A stretch of 64,000 nucleotides of DNA. Source: Odontomyia ornata. Taxonomy: Eukaryota; Arthropoda; Insecta; Diptera; Stratiomyidae. The notes beneath the pieces are model-generated. The model saw only the letters and a list, made by a program, of their open reading frames with translations, did no database searches and was not told where the DNA came from. The stretch is taken from assembly GCA_963969285.1 (NCBI GenBank), contig OZ017738.1, positions 276,138,400 through 276,202,399 on the forward strand, read 5' to 3'. The position numbers were made by a program, and so were the translations under genes. Position 1 is the first letter of the stretch. Each line of letters begins with the position of its first letter. This document shows, piece by piece, positions 11,561 through 21,558 of this stretch.

Positions 11561-12429
11561 GGGCGATTTAAAAATTACTTTGAAGGTAACTTTCACGTAA
11601 GGACATTTTCCTTTGGAAATTTATGCAAAAGGGACCTAATTTGAAAATTTTAATGGGCCATTGACTGGAAGTCTTCAAATAGAAAAAGCTGGAAGAATCA
11701 AAGTTAGCAAGTGTTAACTTTCTTGCACCAAAGTGGCGGCCCAAAAATTATTATTATAGTTGTTATTATAGTGTTCAAATTATTTTGTATTATTTGTTAG
11801 ATATTATAGTGTTCAAATTATTTTGTATTATGGTTTGTGTTATGAGTTATTTATTATTTACCTTCAACATTATAAGTACGACAGTCACAAATTCTTAATT
11901 TCATTAAAATTTCTCAAAATCTACCAGTTATTAATTCACATATCAATGGATGATTATATATTAATGCCAGTGTTTCCATCGTGTAAATCAATCACAGCTT
12001 TATATATTTATGTTATTGGTGTGTTTTGTCTTTCTCTTCATTCTTTTTTTTTTTTCTTCCTTGATATATTAATCAAGAAAGGTAATATTAATTTATACGC
12101 ATCATGTTCAATCTCGAAAAGCTTCAAAATTGATTCAAATTAAATTAATTTCCCTAGCAATACCTTAGAATTTATTTATATTCATTTTAGACTCTTAATG
12201 GAAACAATTTATAAATTCAAGGACTTTTTTTTCTTATATCGTAAGTATAAATAATATTGCATTTGGGAAAAATTATCATGCTAATTTAGATCTTAAAAGT
12301 AAGTAGGCAAGATCATCCAATATTCTATACATATAAAATAAAAAAAATGGAATAGTCCTTGCTGAATATAGTTTGACCGGGAATTTAAGTAAATCACTAC
12401 TCCTCTTAATACATGATACCTTGTTTTTT

Positions 12430-12533
12430 TTTTTTCGTCTTTGGTCGTCACTCGCACCACCATTTTCTCGTTATTGTAATTTGCTTATGTTTTGTTGAAT
12501 AGTAATTGCATGACATTAAATATAATTTGACAC
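12430..12533 (-). repeat. Dispersed about 100-bp repeat with A tail, copy 1
   Basis: This segment is nearly identical (a few mismatches) to 19203-19302. It starts on the plus strand with a T run and then gtctttggtcgtcactcgc, so on the minus strand it ends in poly-A, as a short 5'-truncated retroposon would. It is non-coding. Confidence 0.6.
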
Positions 12534-12696
12534 AGATAAATGAAATGCATCTTGTGGAAATGCTCAAATTCCATTGAGAACGCAACAATAAATTCATGTT
12601 TTCCCAATATCAACTAAAGAAGCTCTTCCGCGGGACTTCCGACATGTTATCGTTATTTACATTAGTGGCAAGTTTCCTTCATAAGCCCGTTCACAT

Positions 12697-13050
12697 TCAG
12701 ACAATTATATAATTTTCTAACCATATCCTTATTGTCAATTTTCTTGCATTATAACCCACCTGCCACCACCTGACAATGGACAGTAAATTGACATTATCTT
12801 TCAATGCCCTTACGATAAATTCGCGATAATTTTTTGAACGGTTCGAACAGAACTCCACTATGATAGCGATGGCGCCTGTCATGATTTTCGTGTAGCTGCC
12901 TTCGTCTAACTGCCCATGGGTCCGCCTTGCGCAAGAAGTAGCACCACAACGCAAAAGCGAAGAATGTGTCCTACCTTCCTCGGTCTCGATCCCAGCAATC
13001 GCCTGTTCGGAAGTACAGTTATTTAAAAATATTATCAAATAGGGTTGCAT
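12697..13050 (-). CDS. Unrecognised 117-codon open frame
   Basis: An open frame with no motif I recognise. It contains a mid segment of mixed composition (GAIAIIVEFCSNRSKNYREF) and no signal peptide or zinc motif. It lies inside the candidate giant LTR of the A family, in the same orientation as the element. Host genes sit in this position in element F, so it is listed, but it may be a chance frame. A further 60-codon frame lies upstream at 13253-13435 and ends in a possible splice-donor context (ATCGAG/GTAGGG). Function unknown. Confidence 0.2.
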   Translation of the reverse strand: MQPYLIIFLNNCTSEQAIAGIETEEGRTHSSLLRCGATSCARRTHGQLDEGSYTKIMTGAIAIIVEFCSNRSKNYREFIVRALKDNVNLLSIVRWWQVGYNARKLTIRIWLENYIIV

Positions 13051-13972
13051 TAACTGTACACACGCCTAAACCGGGAAAAACTATGAGGCACACACACACG
13101 TCTTAGCCACAAGAAACCGGCCTACAGTAAACTCCCCGACCCAATTTATTGGAAAGCCGGAACCGAAACTGCCGCTGGTAAACTTTCACCCCATGGGAAG
13201 GAAGGCGGTGGCACACTCAAAACCAGGGCAGAGGCACTTTAATTAAGTTAAATTAAATTAAAGATGGGAAACTCAAGAACAACTTCCCTACCTCGATATT
13301 CTTTCTTGGCAACACCATGAGCAAATTCCTTTTTCTTAACCGCCTCACGTGAGCCCCAATCGCGTCTCCAGAACATGACGGTGGATTTCCAGGCTCAACG
13401 CCAAGCACCCGTAGCACTTGCTGCGTTCTCCGCACTTTCCCACAGAAACCACCACGTGTTTAATTTTCACGCCCGTTCCGTTTTTTCTTTTTATGACTAT
13501 CTATGGGGAAGTGATTTCACAATTTATTCGCGAAATTGTAACACCACCTATTACACTCAACGCGTTTCCAATAGTGAAATTTCCACAGATTGCGTGAAAG
13601 CGTGAACTGTGCTCCATCGCAAAAAGAATGACGTGATACTCTCGACAAAACTGACGTAGGATGGGAAGTCATACGTTGGCTATTGCGTATGTATTGGTCG
13701 CCTACTAATGATCATGTGGATGGTAGTGACGTCTGCTGCCATCTGTCTTTTCATTCAACGTCAACGACTGAATAACAGTCTGCAGTGGCGTAGGTCCAAT
13801 TCATTACAGGGCAGTGTCCACGACACCAACCAGGCCTGGGGAGACTGAAGGACTCGATGTTTAGCCATAAGCCGGTTTTACTTGTATGGCGGAAGAAGAT
13901 GTCGTGTGGATGATTCTAGCAAGAAAAGGTCACTGCGAGATTTTGAGCTCAGGTGGAAGTGAGCAATGCTAA

Positions 13973-15340
13973 TCAGGAAATACCGGGGGACAACGGAAAG
14001 AAGGGAAGAAAAAAACGAGGACTTCCTTGATGACGCACTTCACCGTCGTAGGTCCTTGGCATGGTAGACTCCCAGTTCTTTCCCGGACATGTCCGCAATG
14101 AGATATCGTGTGGGGCTTTAAACTTGTAGGACCCAATACTACACGAACTTCTTGTCCAGTTTAGCATTGTAGTGCCGGATCACTTCACTCTGCTTGAAAT
14201 TCCGTCGGTAGATTTCGTCCGCTGCCTTGAAGCCAGAGGGCTGGGATCGCAGGTTGAAACCCTCCTCTCCCGCCCATCTACTATCTTCAATCTTCTCCCG
14301 AAGTTGTTTTCGTAGAAATTGGAGTTTCTCGTGCGGCTCCAGAACCAATATTGGGCCTTCCAAATATTTTAACTGACGAAATAGCCGGTACGAGTACGGC
14401 AAAGTACGGGGAGATACCTGTGGTGGTGTGGTATGACAAGCGCAGGGCCCAGGTGATGGCGGAAATCCTGCGGTCCTAATCCTTCTGATCCGGATGGACA
14501 TAGGCACGAATGGCGGCTATGAGGGTACGGTTCAGATGCTCGGACGCATTGGCTTGATGGAAGTAGACTGCGATCCGCTGGTGAGTAATACCGTACTTGT
14601 CCATCAGGTCCTGAAATCTACCCAAGGCGAACTGGACTCCGTTATTTCCGGTACTCCAAATATATGGAAAACGCGATTCTCCAGGAAGCTGACTATCGGG
14701 CTGGTGTGCATGTTCTGAATTGGCTCAATAATTGGGAATTCGGACAGTTAGTCCACAGCCACGACAGTCAAACAAGGATACGGACCGATAAGATCTATAT
14801 ACAAGCGCTGTAACACACGCTCAGGTAGCTCAAATTTACCCATCGCAGGCCGAAGAACAGAATTAGGTGCTTTATTGCACTTACACAGCTCACAGGCGGC
14901 TACGTACGCATTTATTTGCTGCGCCCTATTAGGCCAAAACATGTCGATTTTCAGCCACCGAAGCGTACGAACGTATTCGCCGTGTGCATTCAATGGGTGG
15001 TCATGAGCCCGTTTAACAAGATCGATGGTCAATTCTTCGGGCACCCATAATTTCCACTGTTCCTCTTCTTGTATGCGGTCTCCGGATGCGTATGGTGTCC
15101 CATCCGCTTGCATATAAATCCCTCCGTCACCCGCAGTTCTGGCAGCTGTGGCAACTGGCTCTGAATAGTATGCATCAGCTGGGTGTAGCCTATTGACTTG
15201 GAGGCGGGATAGTCCAGGTCGATGAATAGGGGGCTGTCGTCCTTCTGGGCCGACTCGGCTCCTTCAGGGGGCGAACATCCTTGATAAAGTGTCCGGAACC
15301 ACGTGTTGATTTCCTTTCCGGTGTCAAATCGTGAAGTCAA
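13973..15340 (-). pseudogene. A2 integrase with C-terminal tail, frame-broken
   Basis: The linker (LDYPASKSIGYTQLMHTI) and zinc domain (AHDHPLNAHGEY, CELCKC) are readable from 15340 to about 14800, with YIDLIGPYP (first D). The core is then interrupted by a deletion at about 14770 and frame shifts. A later piece (14507 to 14139) carries the C-terminal part, with LEPHEKLQFLRKQLREKIED and FKQSEVIRHYNAKLDKKFV. That tail is typical of this Gypsy group and is missing from A1. No intact catalytic triad can be read in one frame. Confidence 0.78.
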
Positions 15341-15349
15341 ACGCCTGTA

Positions 15350-15900
15350 ATTTCAAGGTCCATCTGGCCAAATCGCCGTGGAGGTCAGTTTGGCCCATTA
15401 GCTATTTGGATAATGACCATGGTCTTTTCAATCAAAGACGCGTGATCCGTAACGATTTCAAAGGGATGTCTCTCCACATACACTCGAAAGCGTTTCACCG
15501 CCATCACCGCTGCCATGCATTTCTGCTCCGAGACCGTGTAATTCCGCTAGGCCGGGTTCAACTTGTGAGACATAAAGGCTATAGGCCTCTCCTCGTCGTC
15601 TTGCGCAACCTCTGCGATTCTTCGATCACGCCTAGTGCAAGCATTCAATCAACTTCGGCATATTATGACTTTTCCTTTGCCGGAGATATGACAAAATGTA
15701 TCTGCTTTATGGGTTTGGCATCCCTCACTTCAATTGTGTGAAGCTCCAGGGCCGTCCTGCGAGACCTTCCTTCTCATGCTATGGAAAAGCCGATATGGCC
15801 GAGTCAAGTCGCAGTTGTTGATTCACATCCAGTGCATGTCGTAGTGAGTGGGAAGTTGGGATCGCGTCATGGACAGTGGTGACGGAATCCAATATCGTGC
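15350..15900 (-). pseudogene. A2 RNase H remnant joined to the pre-RT spacer (RT deleted)
   Basis: Comparison with A1 shows that bases matching A1 9095-9340 (pre-RT spacer, here about 15640-15900) are fused directly to bases matching A1 RNase H (8210-8370, here about 15440-15600). The whole RT domain is gone. RNase H is reduced to the EAYSLYVSQVEPGLAELHGL frame with stops. Confidence 0.7.
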
Positions 15901-15997
15901 CGGAAAATAGTGCCGGGGCCAAATTAAATTTTCGAATGAAGTCCACCCCTAGGTGAAGATTCTGTGTTAATTGGGGTATAAAGTAGGATTCCAGAGA

Positions 15998-16420
15998 TTA
16001 AGACAACCTTTTAAATGTGACATCCGTCGTGATTTTCCCCACTACGGAGTTACGAGTTCCATTCGCCGTGCTTAACCAGGTGGTAAAATGCTGGATTAGG
16101 TCCACGTGAGTCACCAAAGCCTTTCCTGCAAACCCGGCTGATATGCAATTCACACTGGCTCCAGTATCGACCAAGCCTACCAGTCGCTTTTGTAGGAGGT
16201 GAACTGACACGTATGGCCAAACGTCATCCTTCAATAATTCGTCTAAGTGTATTGCCCGCAACGACCTCCTCGACTGCCTGACCCTTCTCCAGAAGCTCCT
16301 CATCCGACGCGTGGTTCGCTTCCTTCGCGGAGGAGTAGTTGCAACCATTTCCTCATTGAAGATGCGCTGGCGAGTAGCTAGATAGTCCCGCAGTCTGACG
16401 TAGAAGGCTTGCCATGCCAA
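15998..16420 (-). pseudogene. A2 aspartic protease
   Basis: The 140-codon frame contains a basic linker (PPRRKRTTRRMRSFWRR) followed by KRLVGLVDTGASVNCISAG, where DTG is the catalytic aspartate motif of retroviral-type proteases. Downstream GKITTDVTF fits the flap/second-half region. This domain normally processes Gag-Pol. The fold is partial and the frame ends soon after, so it is called a relic, but it is the best-preserved part of A2. Confidence 0.75.
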
Positions 16421-17110
16421 GGGACCTTCGTCTTGTTATCCTTCCCCTGCACGTCCACCTCAAGAACGCGTGAAGTCAGCTGTGGAACTTCAAGAGTAGA
16501 GTGTTTGGCGGTGCAAGTCAGCAAAGTTGGGGTTGTATCTGGGGCCTGGTTGCGCCTAGCAATGGGCTCGGTATTGGTTTGTTCAGGCTCTAGTAGTGCC
16601 GACGGGTAGTTGCGGCACTCACTGGCAAGTTTTTTCGTAGCTAGCAATCTGCGCGGTTGTTGACGAAAGGTTCCTCGCCGTTCATCTAGCCATTCTTGCC
16701 TACGGGCATGGAGGTGTAATCCCTGTACGGTGTAAATTGGTACATGAATTAGACTGCTCTGTAGCTCCCAACGCATATTCTCCCTGATGATTTCCACCAG
16801 TCCATCCTCGGGCATGGGTGCTCGTAAACGAGTGCTTAGGCGTAGTATACTGGTATAATACTGATCGAAGGGTTTGCTGGCGGCTTGCTTGTGTTTCCTC
16901 AGCTGTTCCTCTAACTAAGTTTCAGTGAGGCCGTCGTCAAAGTGGTTGCGAAAATCTGCACAGTAGGAACTCCAGTCGGGGCGTGGTATTGAGCCTCTCC
17001 ATGTGTCCGATCCTCTCGGACGACCCTTGCAATAAAGACAAAATCGTGTTGTTGGCGGTGTTGTTTGATTGCACTGTCTGGGCATCGACCGTTTCTCCTG
17101 CTACTGGAGC
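16378..17110 (-). pseudogene. A2 gag C-terminal part with capsid deletion
   Basis: The open frame at 16815-16378 matches the end of A1 gag (MPEDGLVEIIRENMRWELQS) and continues with a basic, proline-rich tail (RQEWLDERRGTFRQQPRR). Between 16985 and 17060 the capsid block present in A1 is missing. At about 16817-16918 there is a 100-base insertion that A1 lacks and that I cannot identify. No CCHC knuckle is readable. Confidence 0.65.
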
Positions 17111-17434
17111 TTATCCGCCCACGGCTCCTTGCATGTCCAACAGCAATTGAGGCGGTTCAGCACTCCGGGGGTCTTTTGCTACTGCTCCACGTATAAGAGG
17201 GTGCGCTCTGAGGGGAGCGTCCATGGCAGTTCTCTCGATCGGGCGTCTGCATAATGAACAGAGATCGGACGTTAGTTGGAGCTGCTGGACATAGGCGCGA
17301 TGGAACAACTGTCCGCACTCCAATCGCACACTGGCTACGCCCTCTACCACTTCCTCCAAGCAGATCCCGCAGTTAGTTGGTTGCAACGTTTTAGAGCAGG
17401 TCCACCTTTTATCCGGAGTTCGCTTCGTCGACAT
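17111..17434 (-). pseudogene. RING-H2-like finger at the N-terminus of A2 Gag
   Basis: Starting at the ATG complementary to 17432-17434, the protein reads a basic lead (STKRTPDKRW) and then NCGICLEEVV, LECGQLFHRAYVQ and DLCSLCRRPI. The spacing is that of a RING-H2 zinc finger of ubiquitin ligases (C-x2-C ... C-x-H-x2-H-x2-C ... C-x2-C). In A2 the fourth ligand is Q, and the sixth is Y in both A copies. A1 keeps H at the fourth position (CRHLFH). RING proteins transfer ubiquitin from E2 enzymes to substrates. Here the domain precedes Gag in the same direction, which suggests the ancestral element encoded a RING-Gag fusion. A stop separates it from the rest of gag today. Confidence 0.65.
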
Positions 17435-18049
17435 GGTTGGTTTGTCTTGGTTTTGTCGATTTTTACATAAAAGTATAAGTCTATGACTAATTTCTAAATA
17501 TAAGAAAAACTCAGTTAGTGTATTCAAGTGGCTGAAAGTGGCGGGCCAACGTATCTATAAAAAAATGTATTTGGTAAACGCTTTCCTTACCAGCAGGGCT
17601 GACTTCTCCATAGGGAAATGAGAGGGAATGGTAGTCTACCGAAAAAAGGGTGCTTTTGGCCGATTTAAAACACTTATCCCCAGACCCAACTGCATTACAA
17701 AGCCGTCTCTAAGCTACGTTAATTGACTCGACGAGACAAGTGGTAGCGTTACCGTAACAAACTTTGTACGCGGCCGAAAATCCCCACACGTGGAAGCATT
17801 CCGGGCTTCGCAGCTCCAGCATACCCCACTGATAGTCGAACCAAAACCACTCATCTATCACGCATAAAAAGAGGGGTAGAATCCTTCCGAGATATGAAGG
17901 CAAGGTAACCTTCTATTTTCTTGAGAGTCCAGGCCGATAAGAGAAACCCATCTGGCTGACAGTTCCATCAAGAAAATAGAAGGTCCTTACAGGTTTTAAC
18001 CAGAATTGAATGAAAAATAAAAAGTCGAAAATTTAAAGCCTAATAATTT
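17435..18049. other. Non-coding interval with no recognised gene
   Basis: No convincing frame, LTR end or element domain is visible here. A hypothetical minus-strand frame at 17709-17903 (64 codons, WFWFDYQWG) has no recognisable homology. The interval contains the hairpin at 17908-17984 and passes into the dispersed repeat beginning near 18050. Confidence 0.4.
17908..17984. repeat. 17-bp perfect inverted repeat, 43-base spacer
   Basis: ACCTTCTATTTTCTTGA (17908-17924) is exactly inverted at 17968-17984. The spacer is unique sequence. This could be the two ends of a very short inverted-repeat element or a stem-loop. No target duplication is evident. Confidence 0.8.
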
Positions 18050-18720
18050 TAGCTGCCATTTTCTTTCAAAATTAAATTATTTTGCCCTGTCTAGAGTGAA
18101 ACTCCTATTTGAACGAGATAGTACATTGATTGATGAGGTCCTAGCATACAAAGATTTAAAATAATCCAAAATCAAATGCATGCATTCAAAATGGCGGCCC
18201 CCAAAGGTCTGAGGGCAAGCGCAATTCGCTATTTTAGTACTAACTGAAATAATGAATATTTTTCATGGAAACGCTTTAAATGACTTTACTTGAAAAAACT
18301 TATAAGCCAGATCATTTTTAAGATATTGTAAAATATTTTTAACAATACCCTAAAAAATTATAAAATCGTGACTTGTCTGTCTGTCCGTCCGTCCGCCCGT
18401 TTGTTCGTGCGTCATAACAAGTTTTCTCGCAAACCGCATGAGCCAGAATGAGGAAATTTTCTACGTAGGTCAAAAGTGGTGCCTCTTGAAATTTGCAGTG
18501 CAAGAAAATATTTTTAGGGATTTAAGGGGGGTCTCCCCATACAGGCGGGTCTCCCCATACAAGGGGGTGGCATACAATTTTTTTTATTTCTATAGCCCTC
18601 TAGCAGCCAAGATTCTCAACAGATTCCGTTGAAACTTGAAATTATAAATTATTAAGGCAAGTTAATTTAATTTAATTATGCAAATCGAATGACAAATAAA
18701 ACAGTCGAAAATTTACAGCT
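18050..18720 (+). repeat. Dispersed non-coding repeat, copy 1 (AAATGGCGGCC family)
   Basis: About 420 bases (18050-18470) are clearly homologous in inverted orientation to 51010-51440. Shared landmarks are ATGCATGCATTCAAAATGG, GCTATTTTAGTA, TTTTTCATGGAAACG, AATACCCTA, a (GTCT)(GTCC) run, and AATTTTCTACGTAGGTCAA. Similarity continues weakly to about 18720 (gccctctagcagccaag against gccactagagggc near 51585). A shorter relative may lie at 11640-11740. It is non-coding and of unknown class. Confidence 0.7.
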
Positions 18721-19202
18721 TAATATTTTTAGCAGCCGATTTCAATAAAAATCGAAATGACGGCCCTCACAGTTCAGAAAAAAATTGAAAATGTATATAT
18801 TAAGTGCAACGCAAGTGCTGATTAAACTTGTATGGAAATCTTTTGAAATTAACTATTCGAGCTATTTAAACCTTTGTGTGGTTACCACTGTGAACTGTGT
18901 AAACAGCAAATGCGAGAAGGGCGAAACCGGTATTTATATGTTTACAACAATTTATGATCCGCCGATTTTCAATATGTAATCCATACGCGTGCAACTCAAT
19001 TTAATTAGCAAAATATTTGCGCCTCGATAAAAGGTCTCTAAAAACGAACGTGACCAGATTTTTTTTATGTTAATAAATACCCATGTGGTACTACGAAAAT
19101 TGCAGAAAGAAGTTTAGTAGTAGGCAAGCCAAATCCTTTTTCGAAACTTTACGCTACATACGAGAAATTTACCTTTCTGGCTGGTGCTGCCAACGGGGAT
19201 TT
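18721..19202. other. AT-rich interval, nothing recognised
   Basis: Short frames only (for example 64 codons at 18785-18979). None shows a domain, repeat copy or element end that I can support. Confidence 0.4.
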
Positions 19203-19302
19203 TTTTTTCTTCTTTGGTCGTCACTCACACCACCATTTTCTCGTTATTGTAATTTGCTTATGTTTTGTTGAATAGTAATTGCATGATATTAAATATAATT
19301 CG
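19203..19302 (-). repeat. Dispersed about 100-bp repeat with A tail, copy 2
   Basis: This is near-identical to 12430-12533, with a plus-strand T run at its left edge. The two copies flank the A2 region in direct orientation, 6.7 kb apart, so they are either two retroposon insertions or the remains of a duplicated flank. Confidence 0.6.
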
Positions 19303-19359
19303 ACGGTTATAAAAGTTTTATTTTAAAATTGCGGTACTAATATTATAAACTGGATGTCC

Positions 19360-19466
19360 TAGTTTAATTTAATCTCGTGAATAAAGTTTTAATTTAAGAT
19401 AAAACGTTGAGTGTTTCTTTCGCAAGAGCGTGGGAAAAAGGACTGCGCACCTGCAAAAGCGCAACA
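19360..19466 (+). repeat. Element B 5' LTR, truncated
   Basis: Bases 19360-19466 match the last 107 or so bases of the 3' LTR (about 24577-24683), including AATAAA at 19380-19385 and the GCGCAACA end. Sequence to the left does not match, so about 450 bases of U3/R are missing. Confidence 0.8.
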
Positions 19467-19467
19467 C

Positions 19468-19486
19468 TGGTGTCAGAAGTGGGATT
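19468..19486 (+). other. Element B primer-binding site (tRNA-Leu type)
   Basis: TGGTGTCAGAAGTGGGATT lies one base after the LTR end. It is the complement of a tRNA-Leu 3' end (…CCCACTTCTGACACCA), a common primer for Gypsy elements. Confidence 0.8.
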
Positions 19487-19661
19487 AATCTTGCGAAAAG
19501 AATTTTAACGTGAAATAAAAAGTTAATCTAAATCTAGAACTTACAATTTTGCGGACAATTTAAGATAAAAAAAAAGAAAAGAATAAATAAATAAATAAAT
19601 TCAGTTTGGCCATTCGCACTAAAAAATTCATAAAATCCGTTCCTCGAAAAGACTTGTTAAA

Positions 19662-20900
19662 ATGCTACGTAAGATCGTCGACCTGACTGTACCTCAGCCA
19701 AAACAGAAATTGGATAAGCGTAATTTGCCGACCAAAGGCAGCCGGCCACAATTGATCAGCTGTTTAAGTGAAGCTCTGCAAGTGGAAGGAAAGGACCCTG
19801 AGTCGGTTGAGTTTCCCGGGGAGGAAAGCGAAGCAGGAGCTGAAGAAGCAGAAACTGCGGTGACAAGTAAAATGCTCCAGCAAATGTTCACGTTCATGCA
19901 GCTGTCATCAGAGAAAATGGCACAACAGGTGAGCAGAATAAAGGATGAATTAAGCGAGAAGTTGAACGAGCAATCAACTAAGTTAGATGAACAATCAGCA
20001 AAGCTAGAGGAAAGTTTGAACGAAGAGTCAGCAAAACTCGACAGGAAACTGGATGAGCAATCAGCAAAGTTGGACCAAAAGTCAGCTGAATTGAAAGCGG
20101 AGTTGAAGGCAGACCTAGTTACTCTTCAACAGAAGTTTGATGATCAGACTAGGTGCGTTGAGAACAGGGTTGACCAAGTCGAGGCAAGTATTGAAGAAAA
20201 AGTCAGTCAGCTCGAAGACAAGATAAATCAGGAGGTTGAAAAGTAAAAGAAAGACACAGAGCACACCAGGATAACCCATAAATCAGGTACAAACAACCTC
20301 AGGCCAGAAATCATCTAGATGTGTAAAAGCGCCAATATTCGACGGACGGAGTGAGTAAGAACGGGCAACAGCATTAATTCTTGCTTTAAGAGGCCCGGTG
20401 GCAGAGATCCTTCAAATTATACCTGTGGAGTCACATTCAAACTTCGCAGCAATAATGAACGCGCCGGAAATGCGATATGGAGATGACCATCTGAAACAAA
20501 CCTACAGGTCACAATTACGACACCGCATGCAGAAATCAACCGAATCTCTACAACAGCTAGCTCAGGATGTAGAACGTTTAGCGCTGTTGGCTTATCCAGC
20601 GTACGCCCCAGAACACCGCGATGGTGCCACGGCAGAATCCTTTATTAGCGCGCTGTATGACCGAGAGCTGCAACATGCTGTCCAATTAACCGAAAAACGA
20701 ATTGTGAAGGGTGCCCTAGCTTATGCTCTGAACTTTGAGACGGCCAAAAAGATCACCCGCAACACAGCCGAAGTCTGAGAGATGATAGTAGACGACTATC
20801 GATATGAGCGTGCGGACATCGACCGAGAGCCCCAGAATAACGGTGCGTCTAAATGTTGGAATCGCAGCGAGAAAGGGCGCCTGTAACGGAATTGTCGGAA
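19662..20900 (+). pseudogene. Element B gag with SAP-like start and coiled coil
   Basis: From the ATG at 19662 a 194-codon frame begins with KLDKRNLPTKGSRPQLISCL. The residue pattern resembles a SAP DNA-binding motif. An acidic stretch follows, then a long coiled coil built from repeats such as LDEQSAKL (19960-20240). A stop at 20244-20246 and frame changes separate it from the capsid-like part (20398-20778: MRYGDDHLKQTYRSQLRHRM and AYAPEHRDG). A decayed zinc knuckle (KCWNRSEKGRL, a stop, then RNC) follows at about 20850-20895. Element C has the same order, which confirms these pieces as one gag. Confidence 0.75.
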
Positions 20901-21017
20901 ACGCAGGAGGATAAGTTACTGCTCCACGTGCGCTGCCCGAAGAAGAACTAGGAGGAGTCCGGAGACTAGTGCAAAGCCTCCTCAACCCGAGGAGACAGGA
21001 AACGAAGAGCCAACTTT

Positions 21018-21400
21018 GTGGGACGGAAGTTGGCTGGAAGGGTCGACGTCCCCAGCACCACCATTACCGTGCCAAGACTACATGGTGCCAGAGCGGACTT
21101 ATGCGTTCCAGGACAAATTGACGGTGAAACCTGCACTCTAACCATAGACACTGGTGCAACCAGATCCATTCTTTGGCCAGATTCGGTAAAGCGACACTCA
21201 ATCTGTAAGAGCAGGACTACTTCGCTGCGAACAGCTACTGGCGAAACAGTACCAATTCATGGAGAAGTCAGTCTTAACATCAAAATAGGAGATCTTTCCT
21301 TTCGACTTCGATTTTTTGTCGCACATATCACGGACACTGCATATTAGGGATAGATTTCTTGCGATCGCATGGTTTTACATTGGATTTGGGCAAACGTGTG
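21018..21400 (+). pseudogene. Element B protease
   Basis: The 109-codon frame reads GQIDGETCTLTIDTGATRSI, where DTG is the catalytic motif. It is followed by LRTATGETVPIHGEVSL and, after a frame slip at about 21345, by the equivalent of GMDFL. The protein is an aspartic protease of the retropepsin type. The catalytic triad residue set is intact, but the frame breaks before the second structural half ends. Confidence 0.78.
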
Positions 21401-21558
21401 ATGAAATGGCGAAATGTTGAAGTCTTGATGGAAAACCCAGCAGTGAAAACATTCAAGGTGAATGTGGTAGCAAGCGCTGCCACAAAGGTGCCACAGTCAT
21501 CCGAGAGTATCGTATTGATGGTGATTCTGGAGACGACCAATCCTACCTGATTGAGCCA

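Larger units (their letters stand above)
10537..13808 (-). repeat. Candidate 3.27-kb LTR shared by A1 and A2
   Basis: Left end TGTAATGA (10537) and right end TCATTACA (13808) form an 8-bp perfect inverted pair. The left end abuts the A1 primer site, and the right end abuts the 3' side of A2. This is the layout A2 internal - LTR - A1 internal that unequal recombination between elements produces. An AATAAA-type signal (minus strand, about 10880) falls where the R region would be. The weak point is the lack of a purine tract next to 13808. The interior also holds a retroposed tail (11385-11560), a dispersed repeat (12430-12533) and unassigned short frames. No second copy of the full LTR is in the window. 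Confidence 0.45.
13809..17530 (-). mobile_element. Gypsy element copy A2, internal region
   Basis: Order on the minus strand: RING/gag (17434 down), a protease with DTG, an RT deletion scar, RNase H remnant, integrase and integrase tail. It is the sister of A1 in the same orientation. It ends on the left at the candidate LTR (13808). On the right, homology to a Gypsy leader fades near 17530, and no primer site or LTR is recognisable there. Confidence 0.85.
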
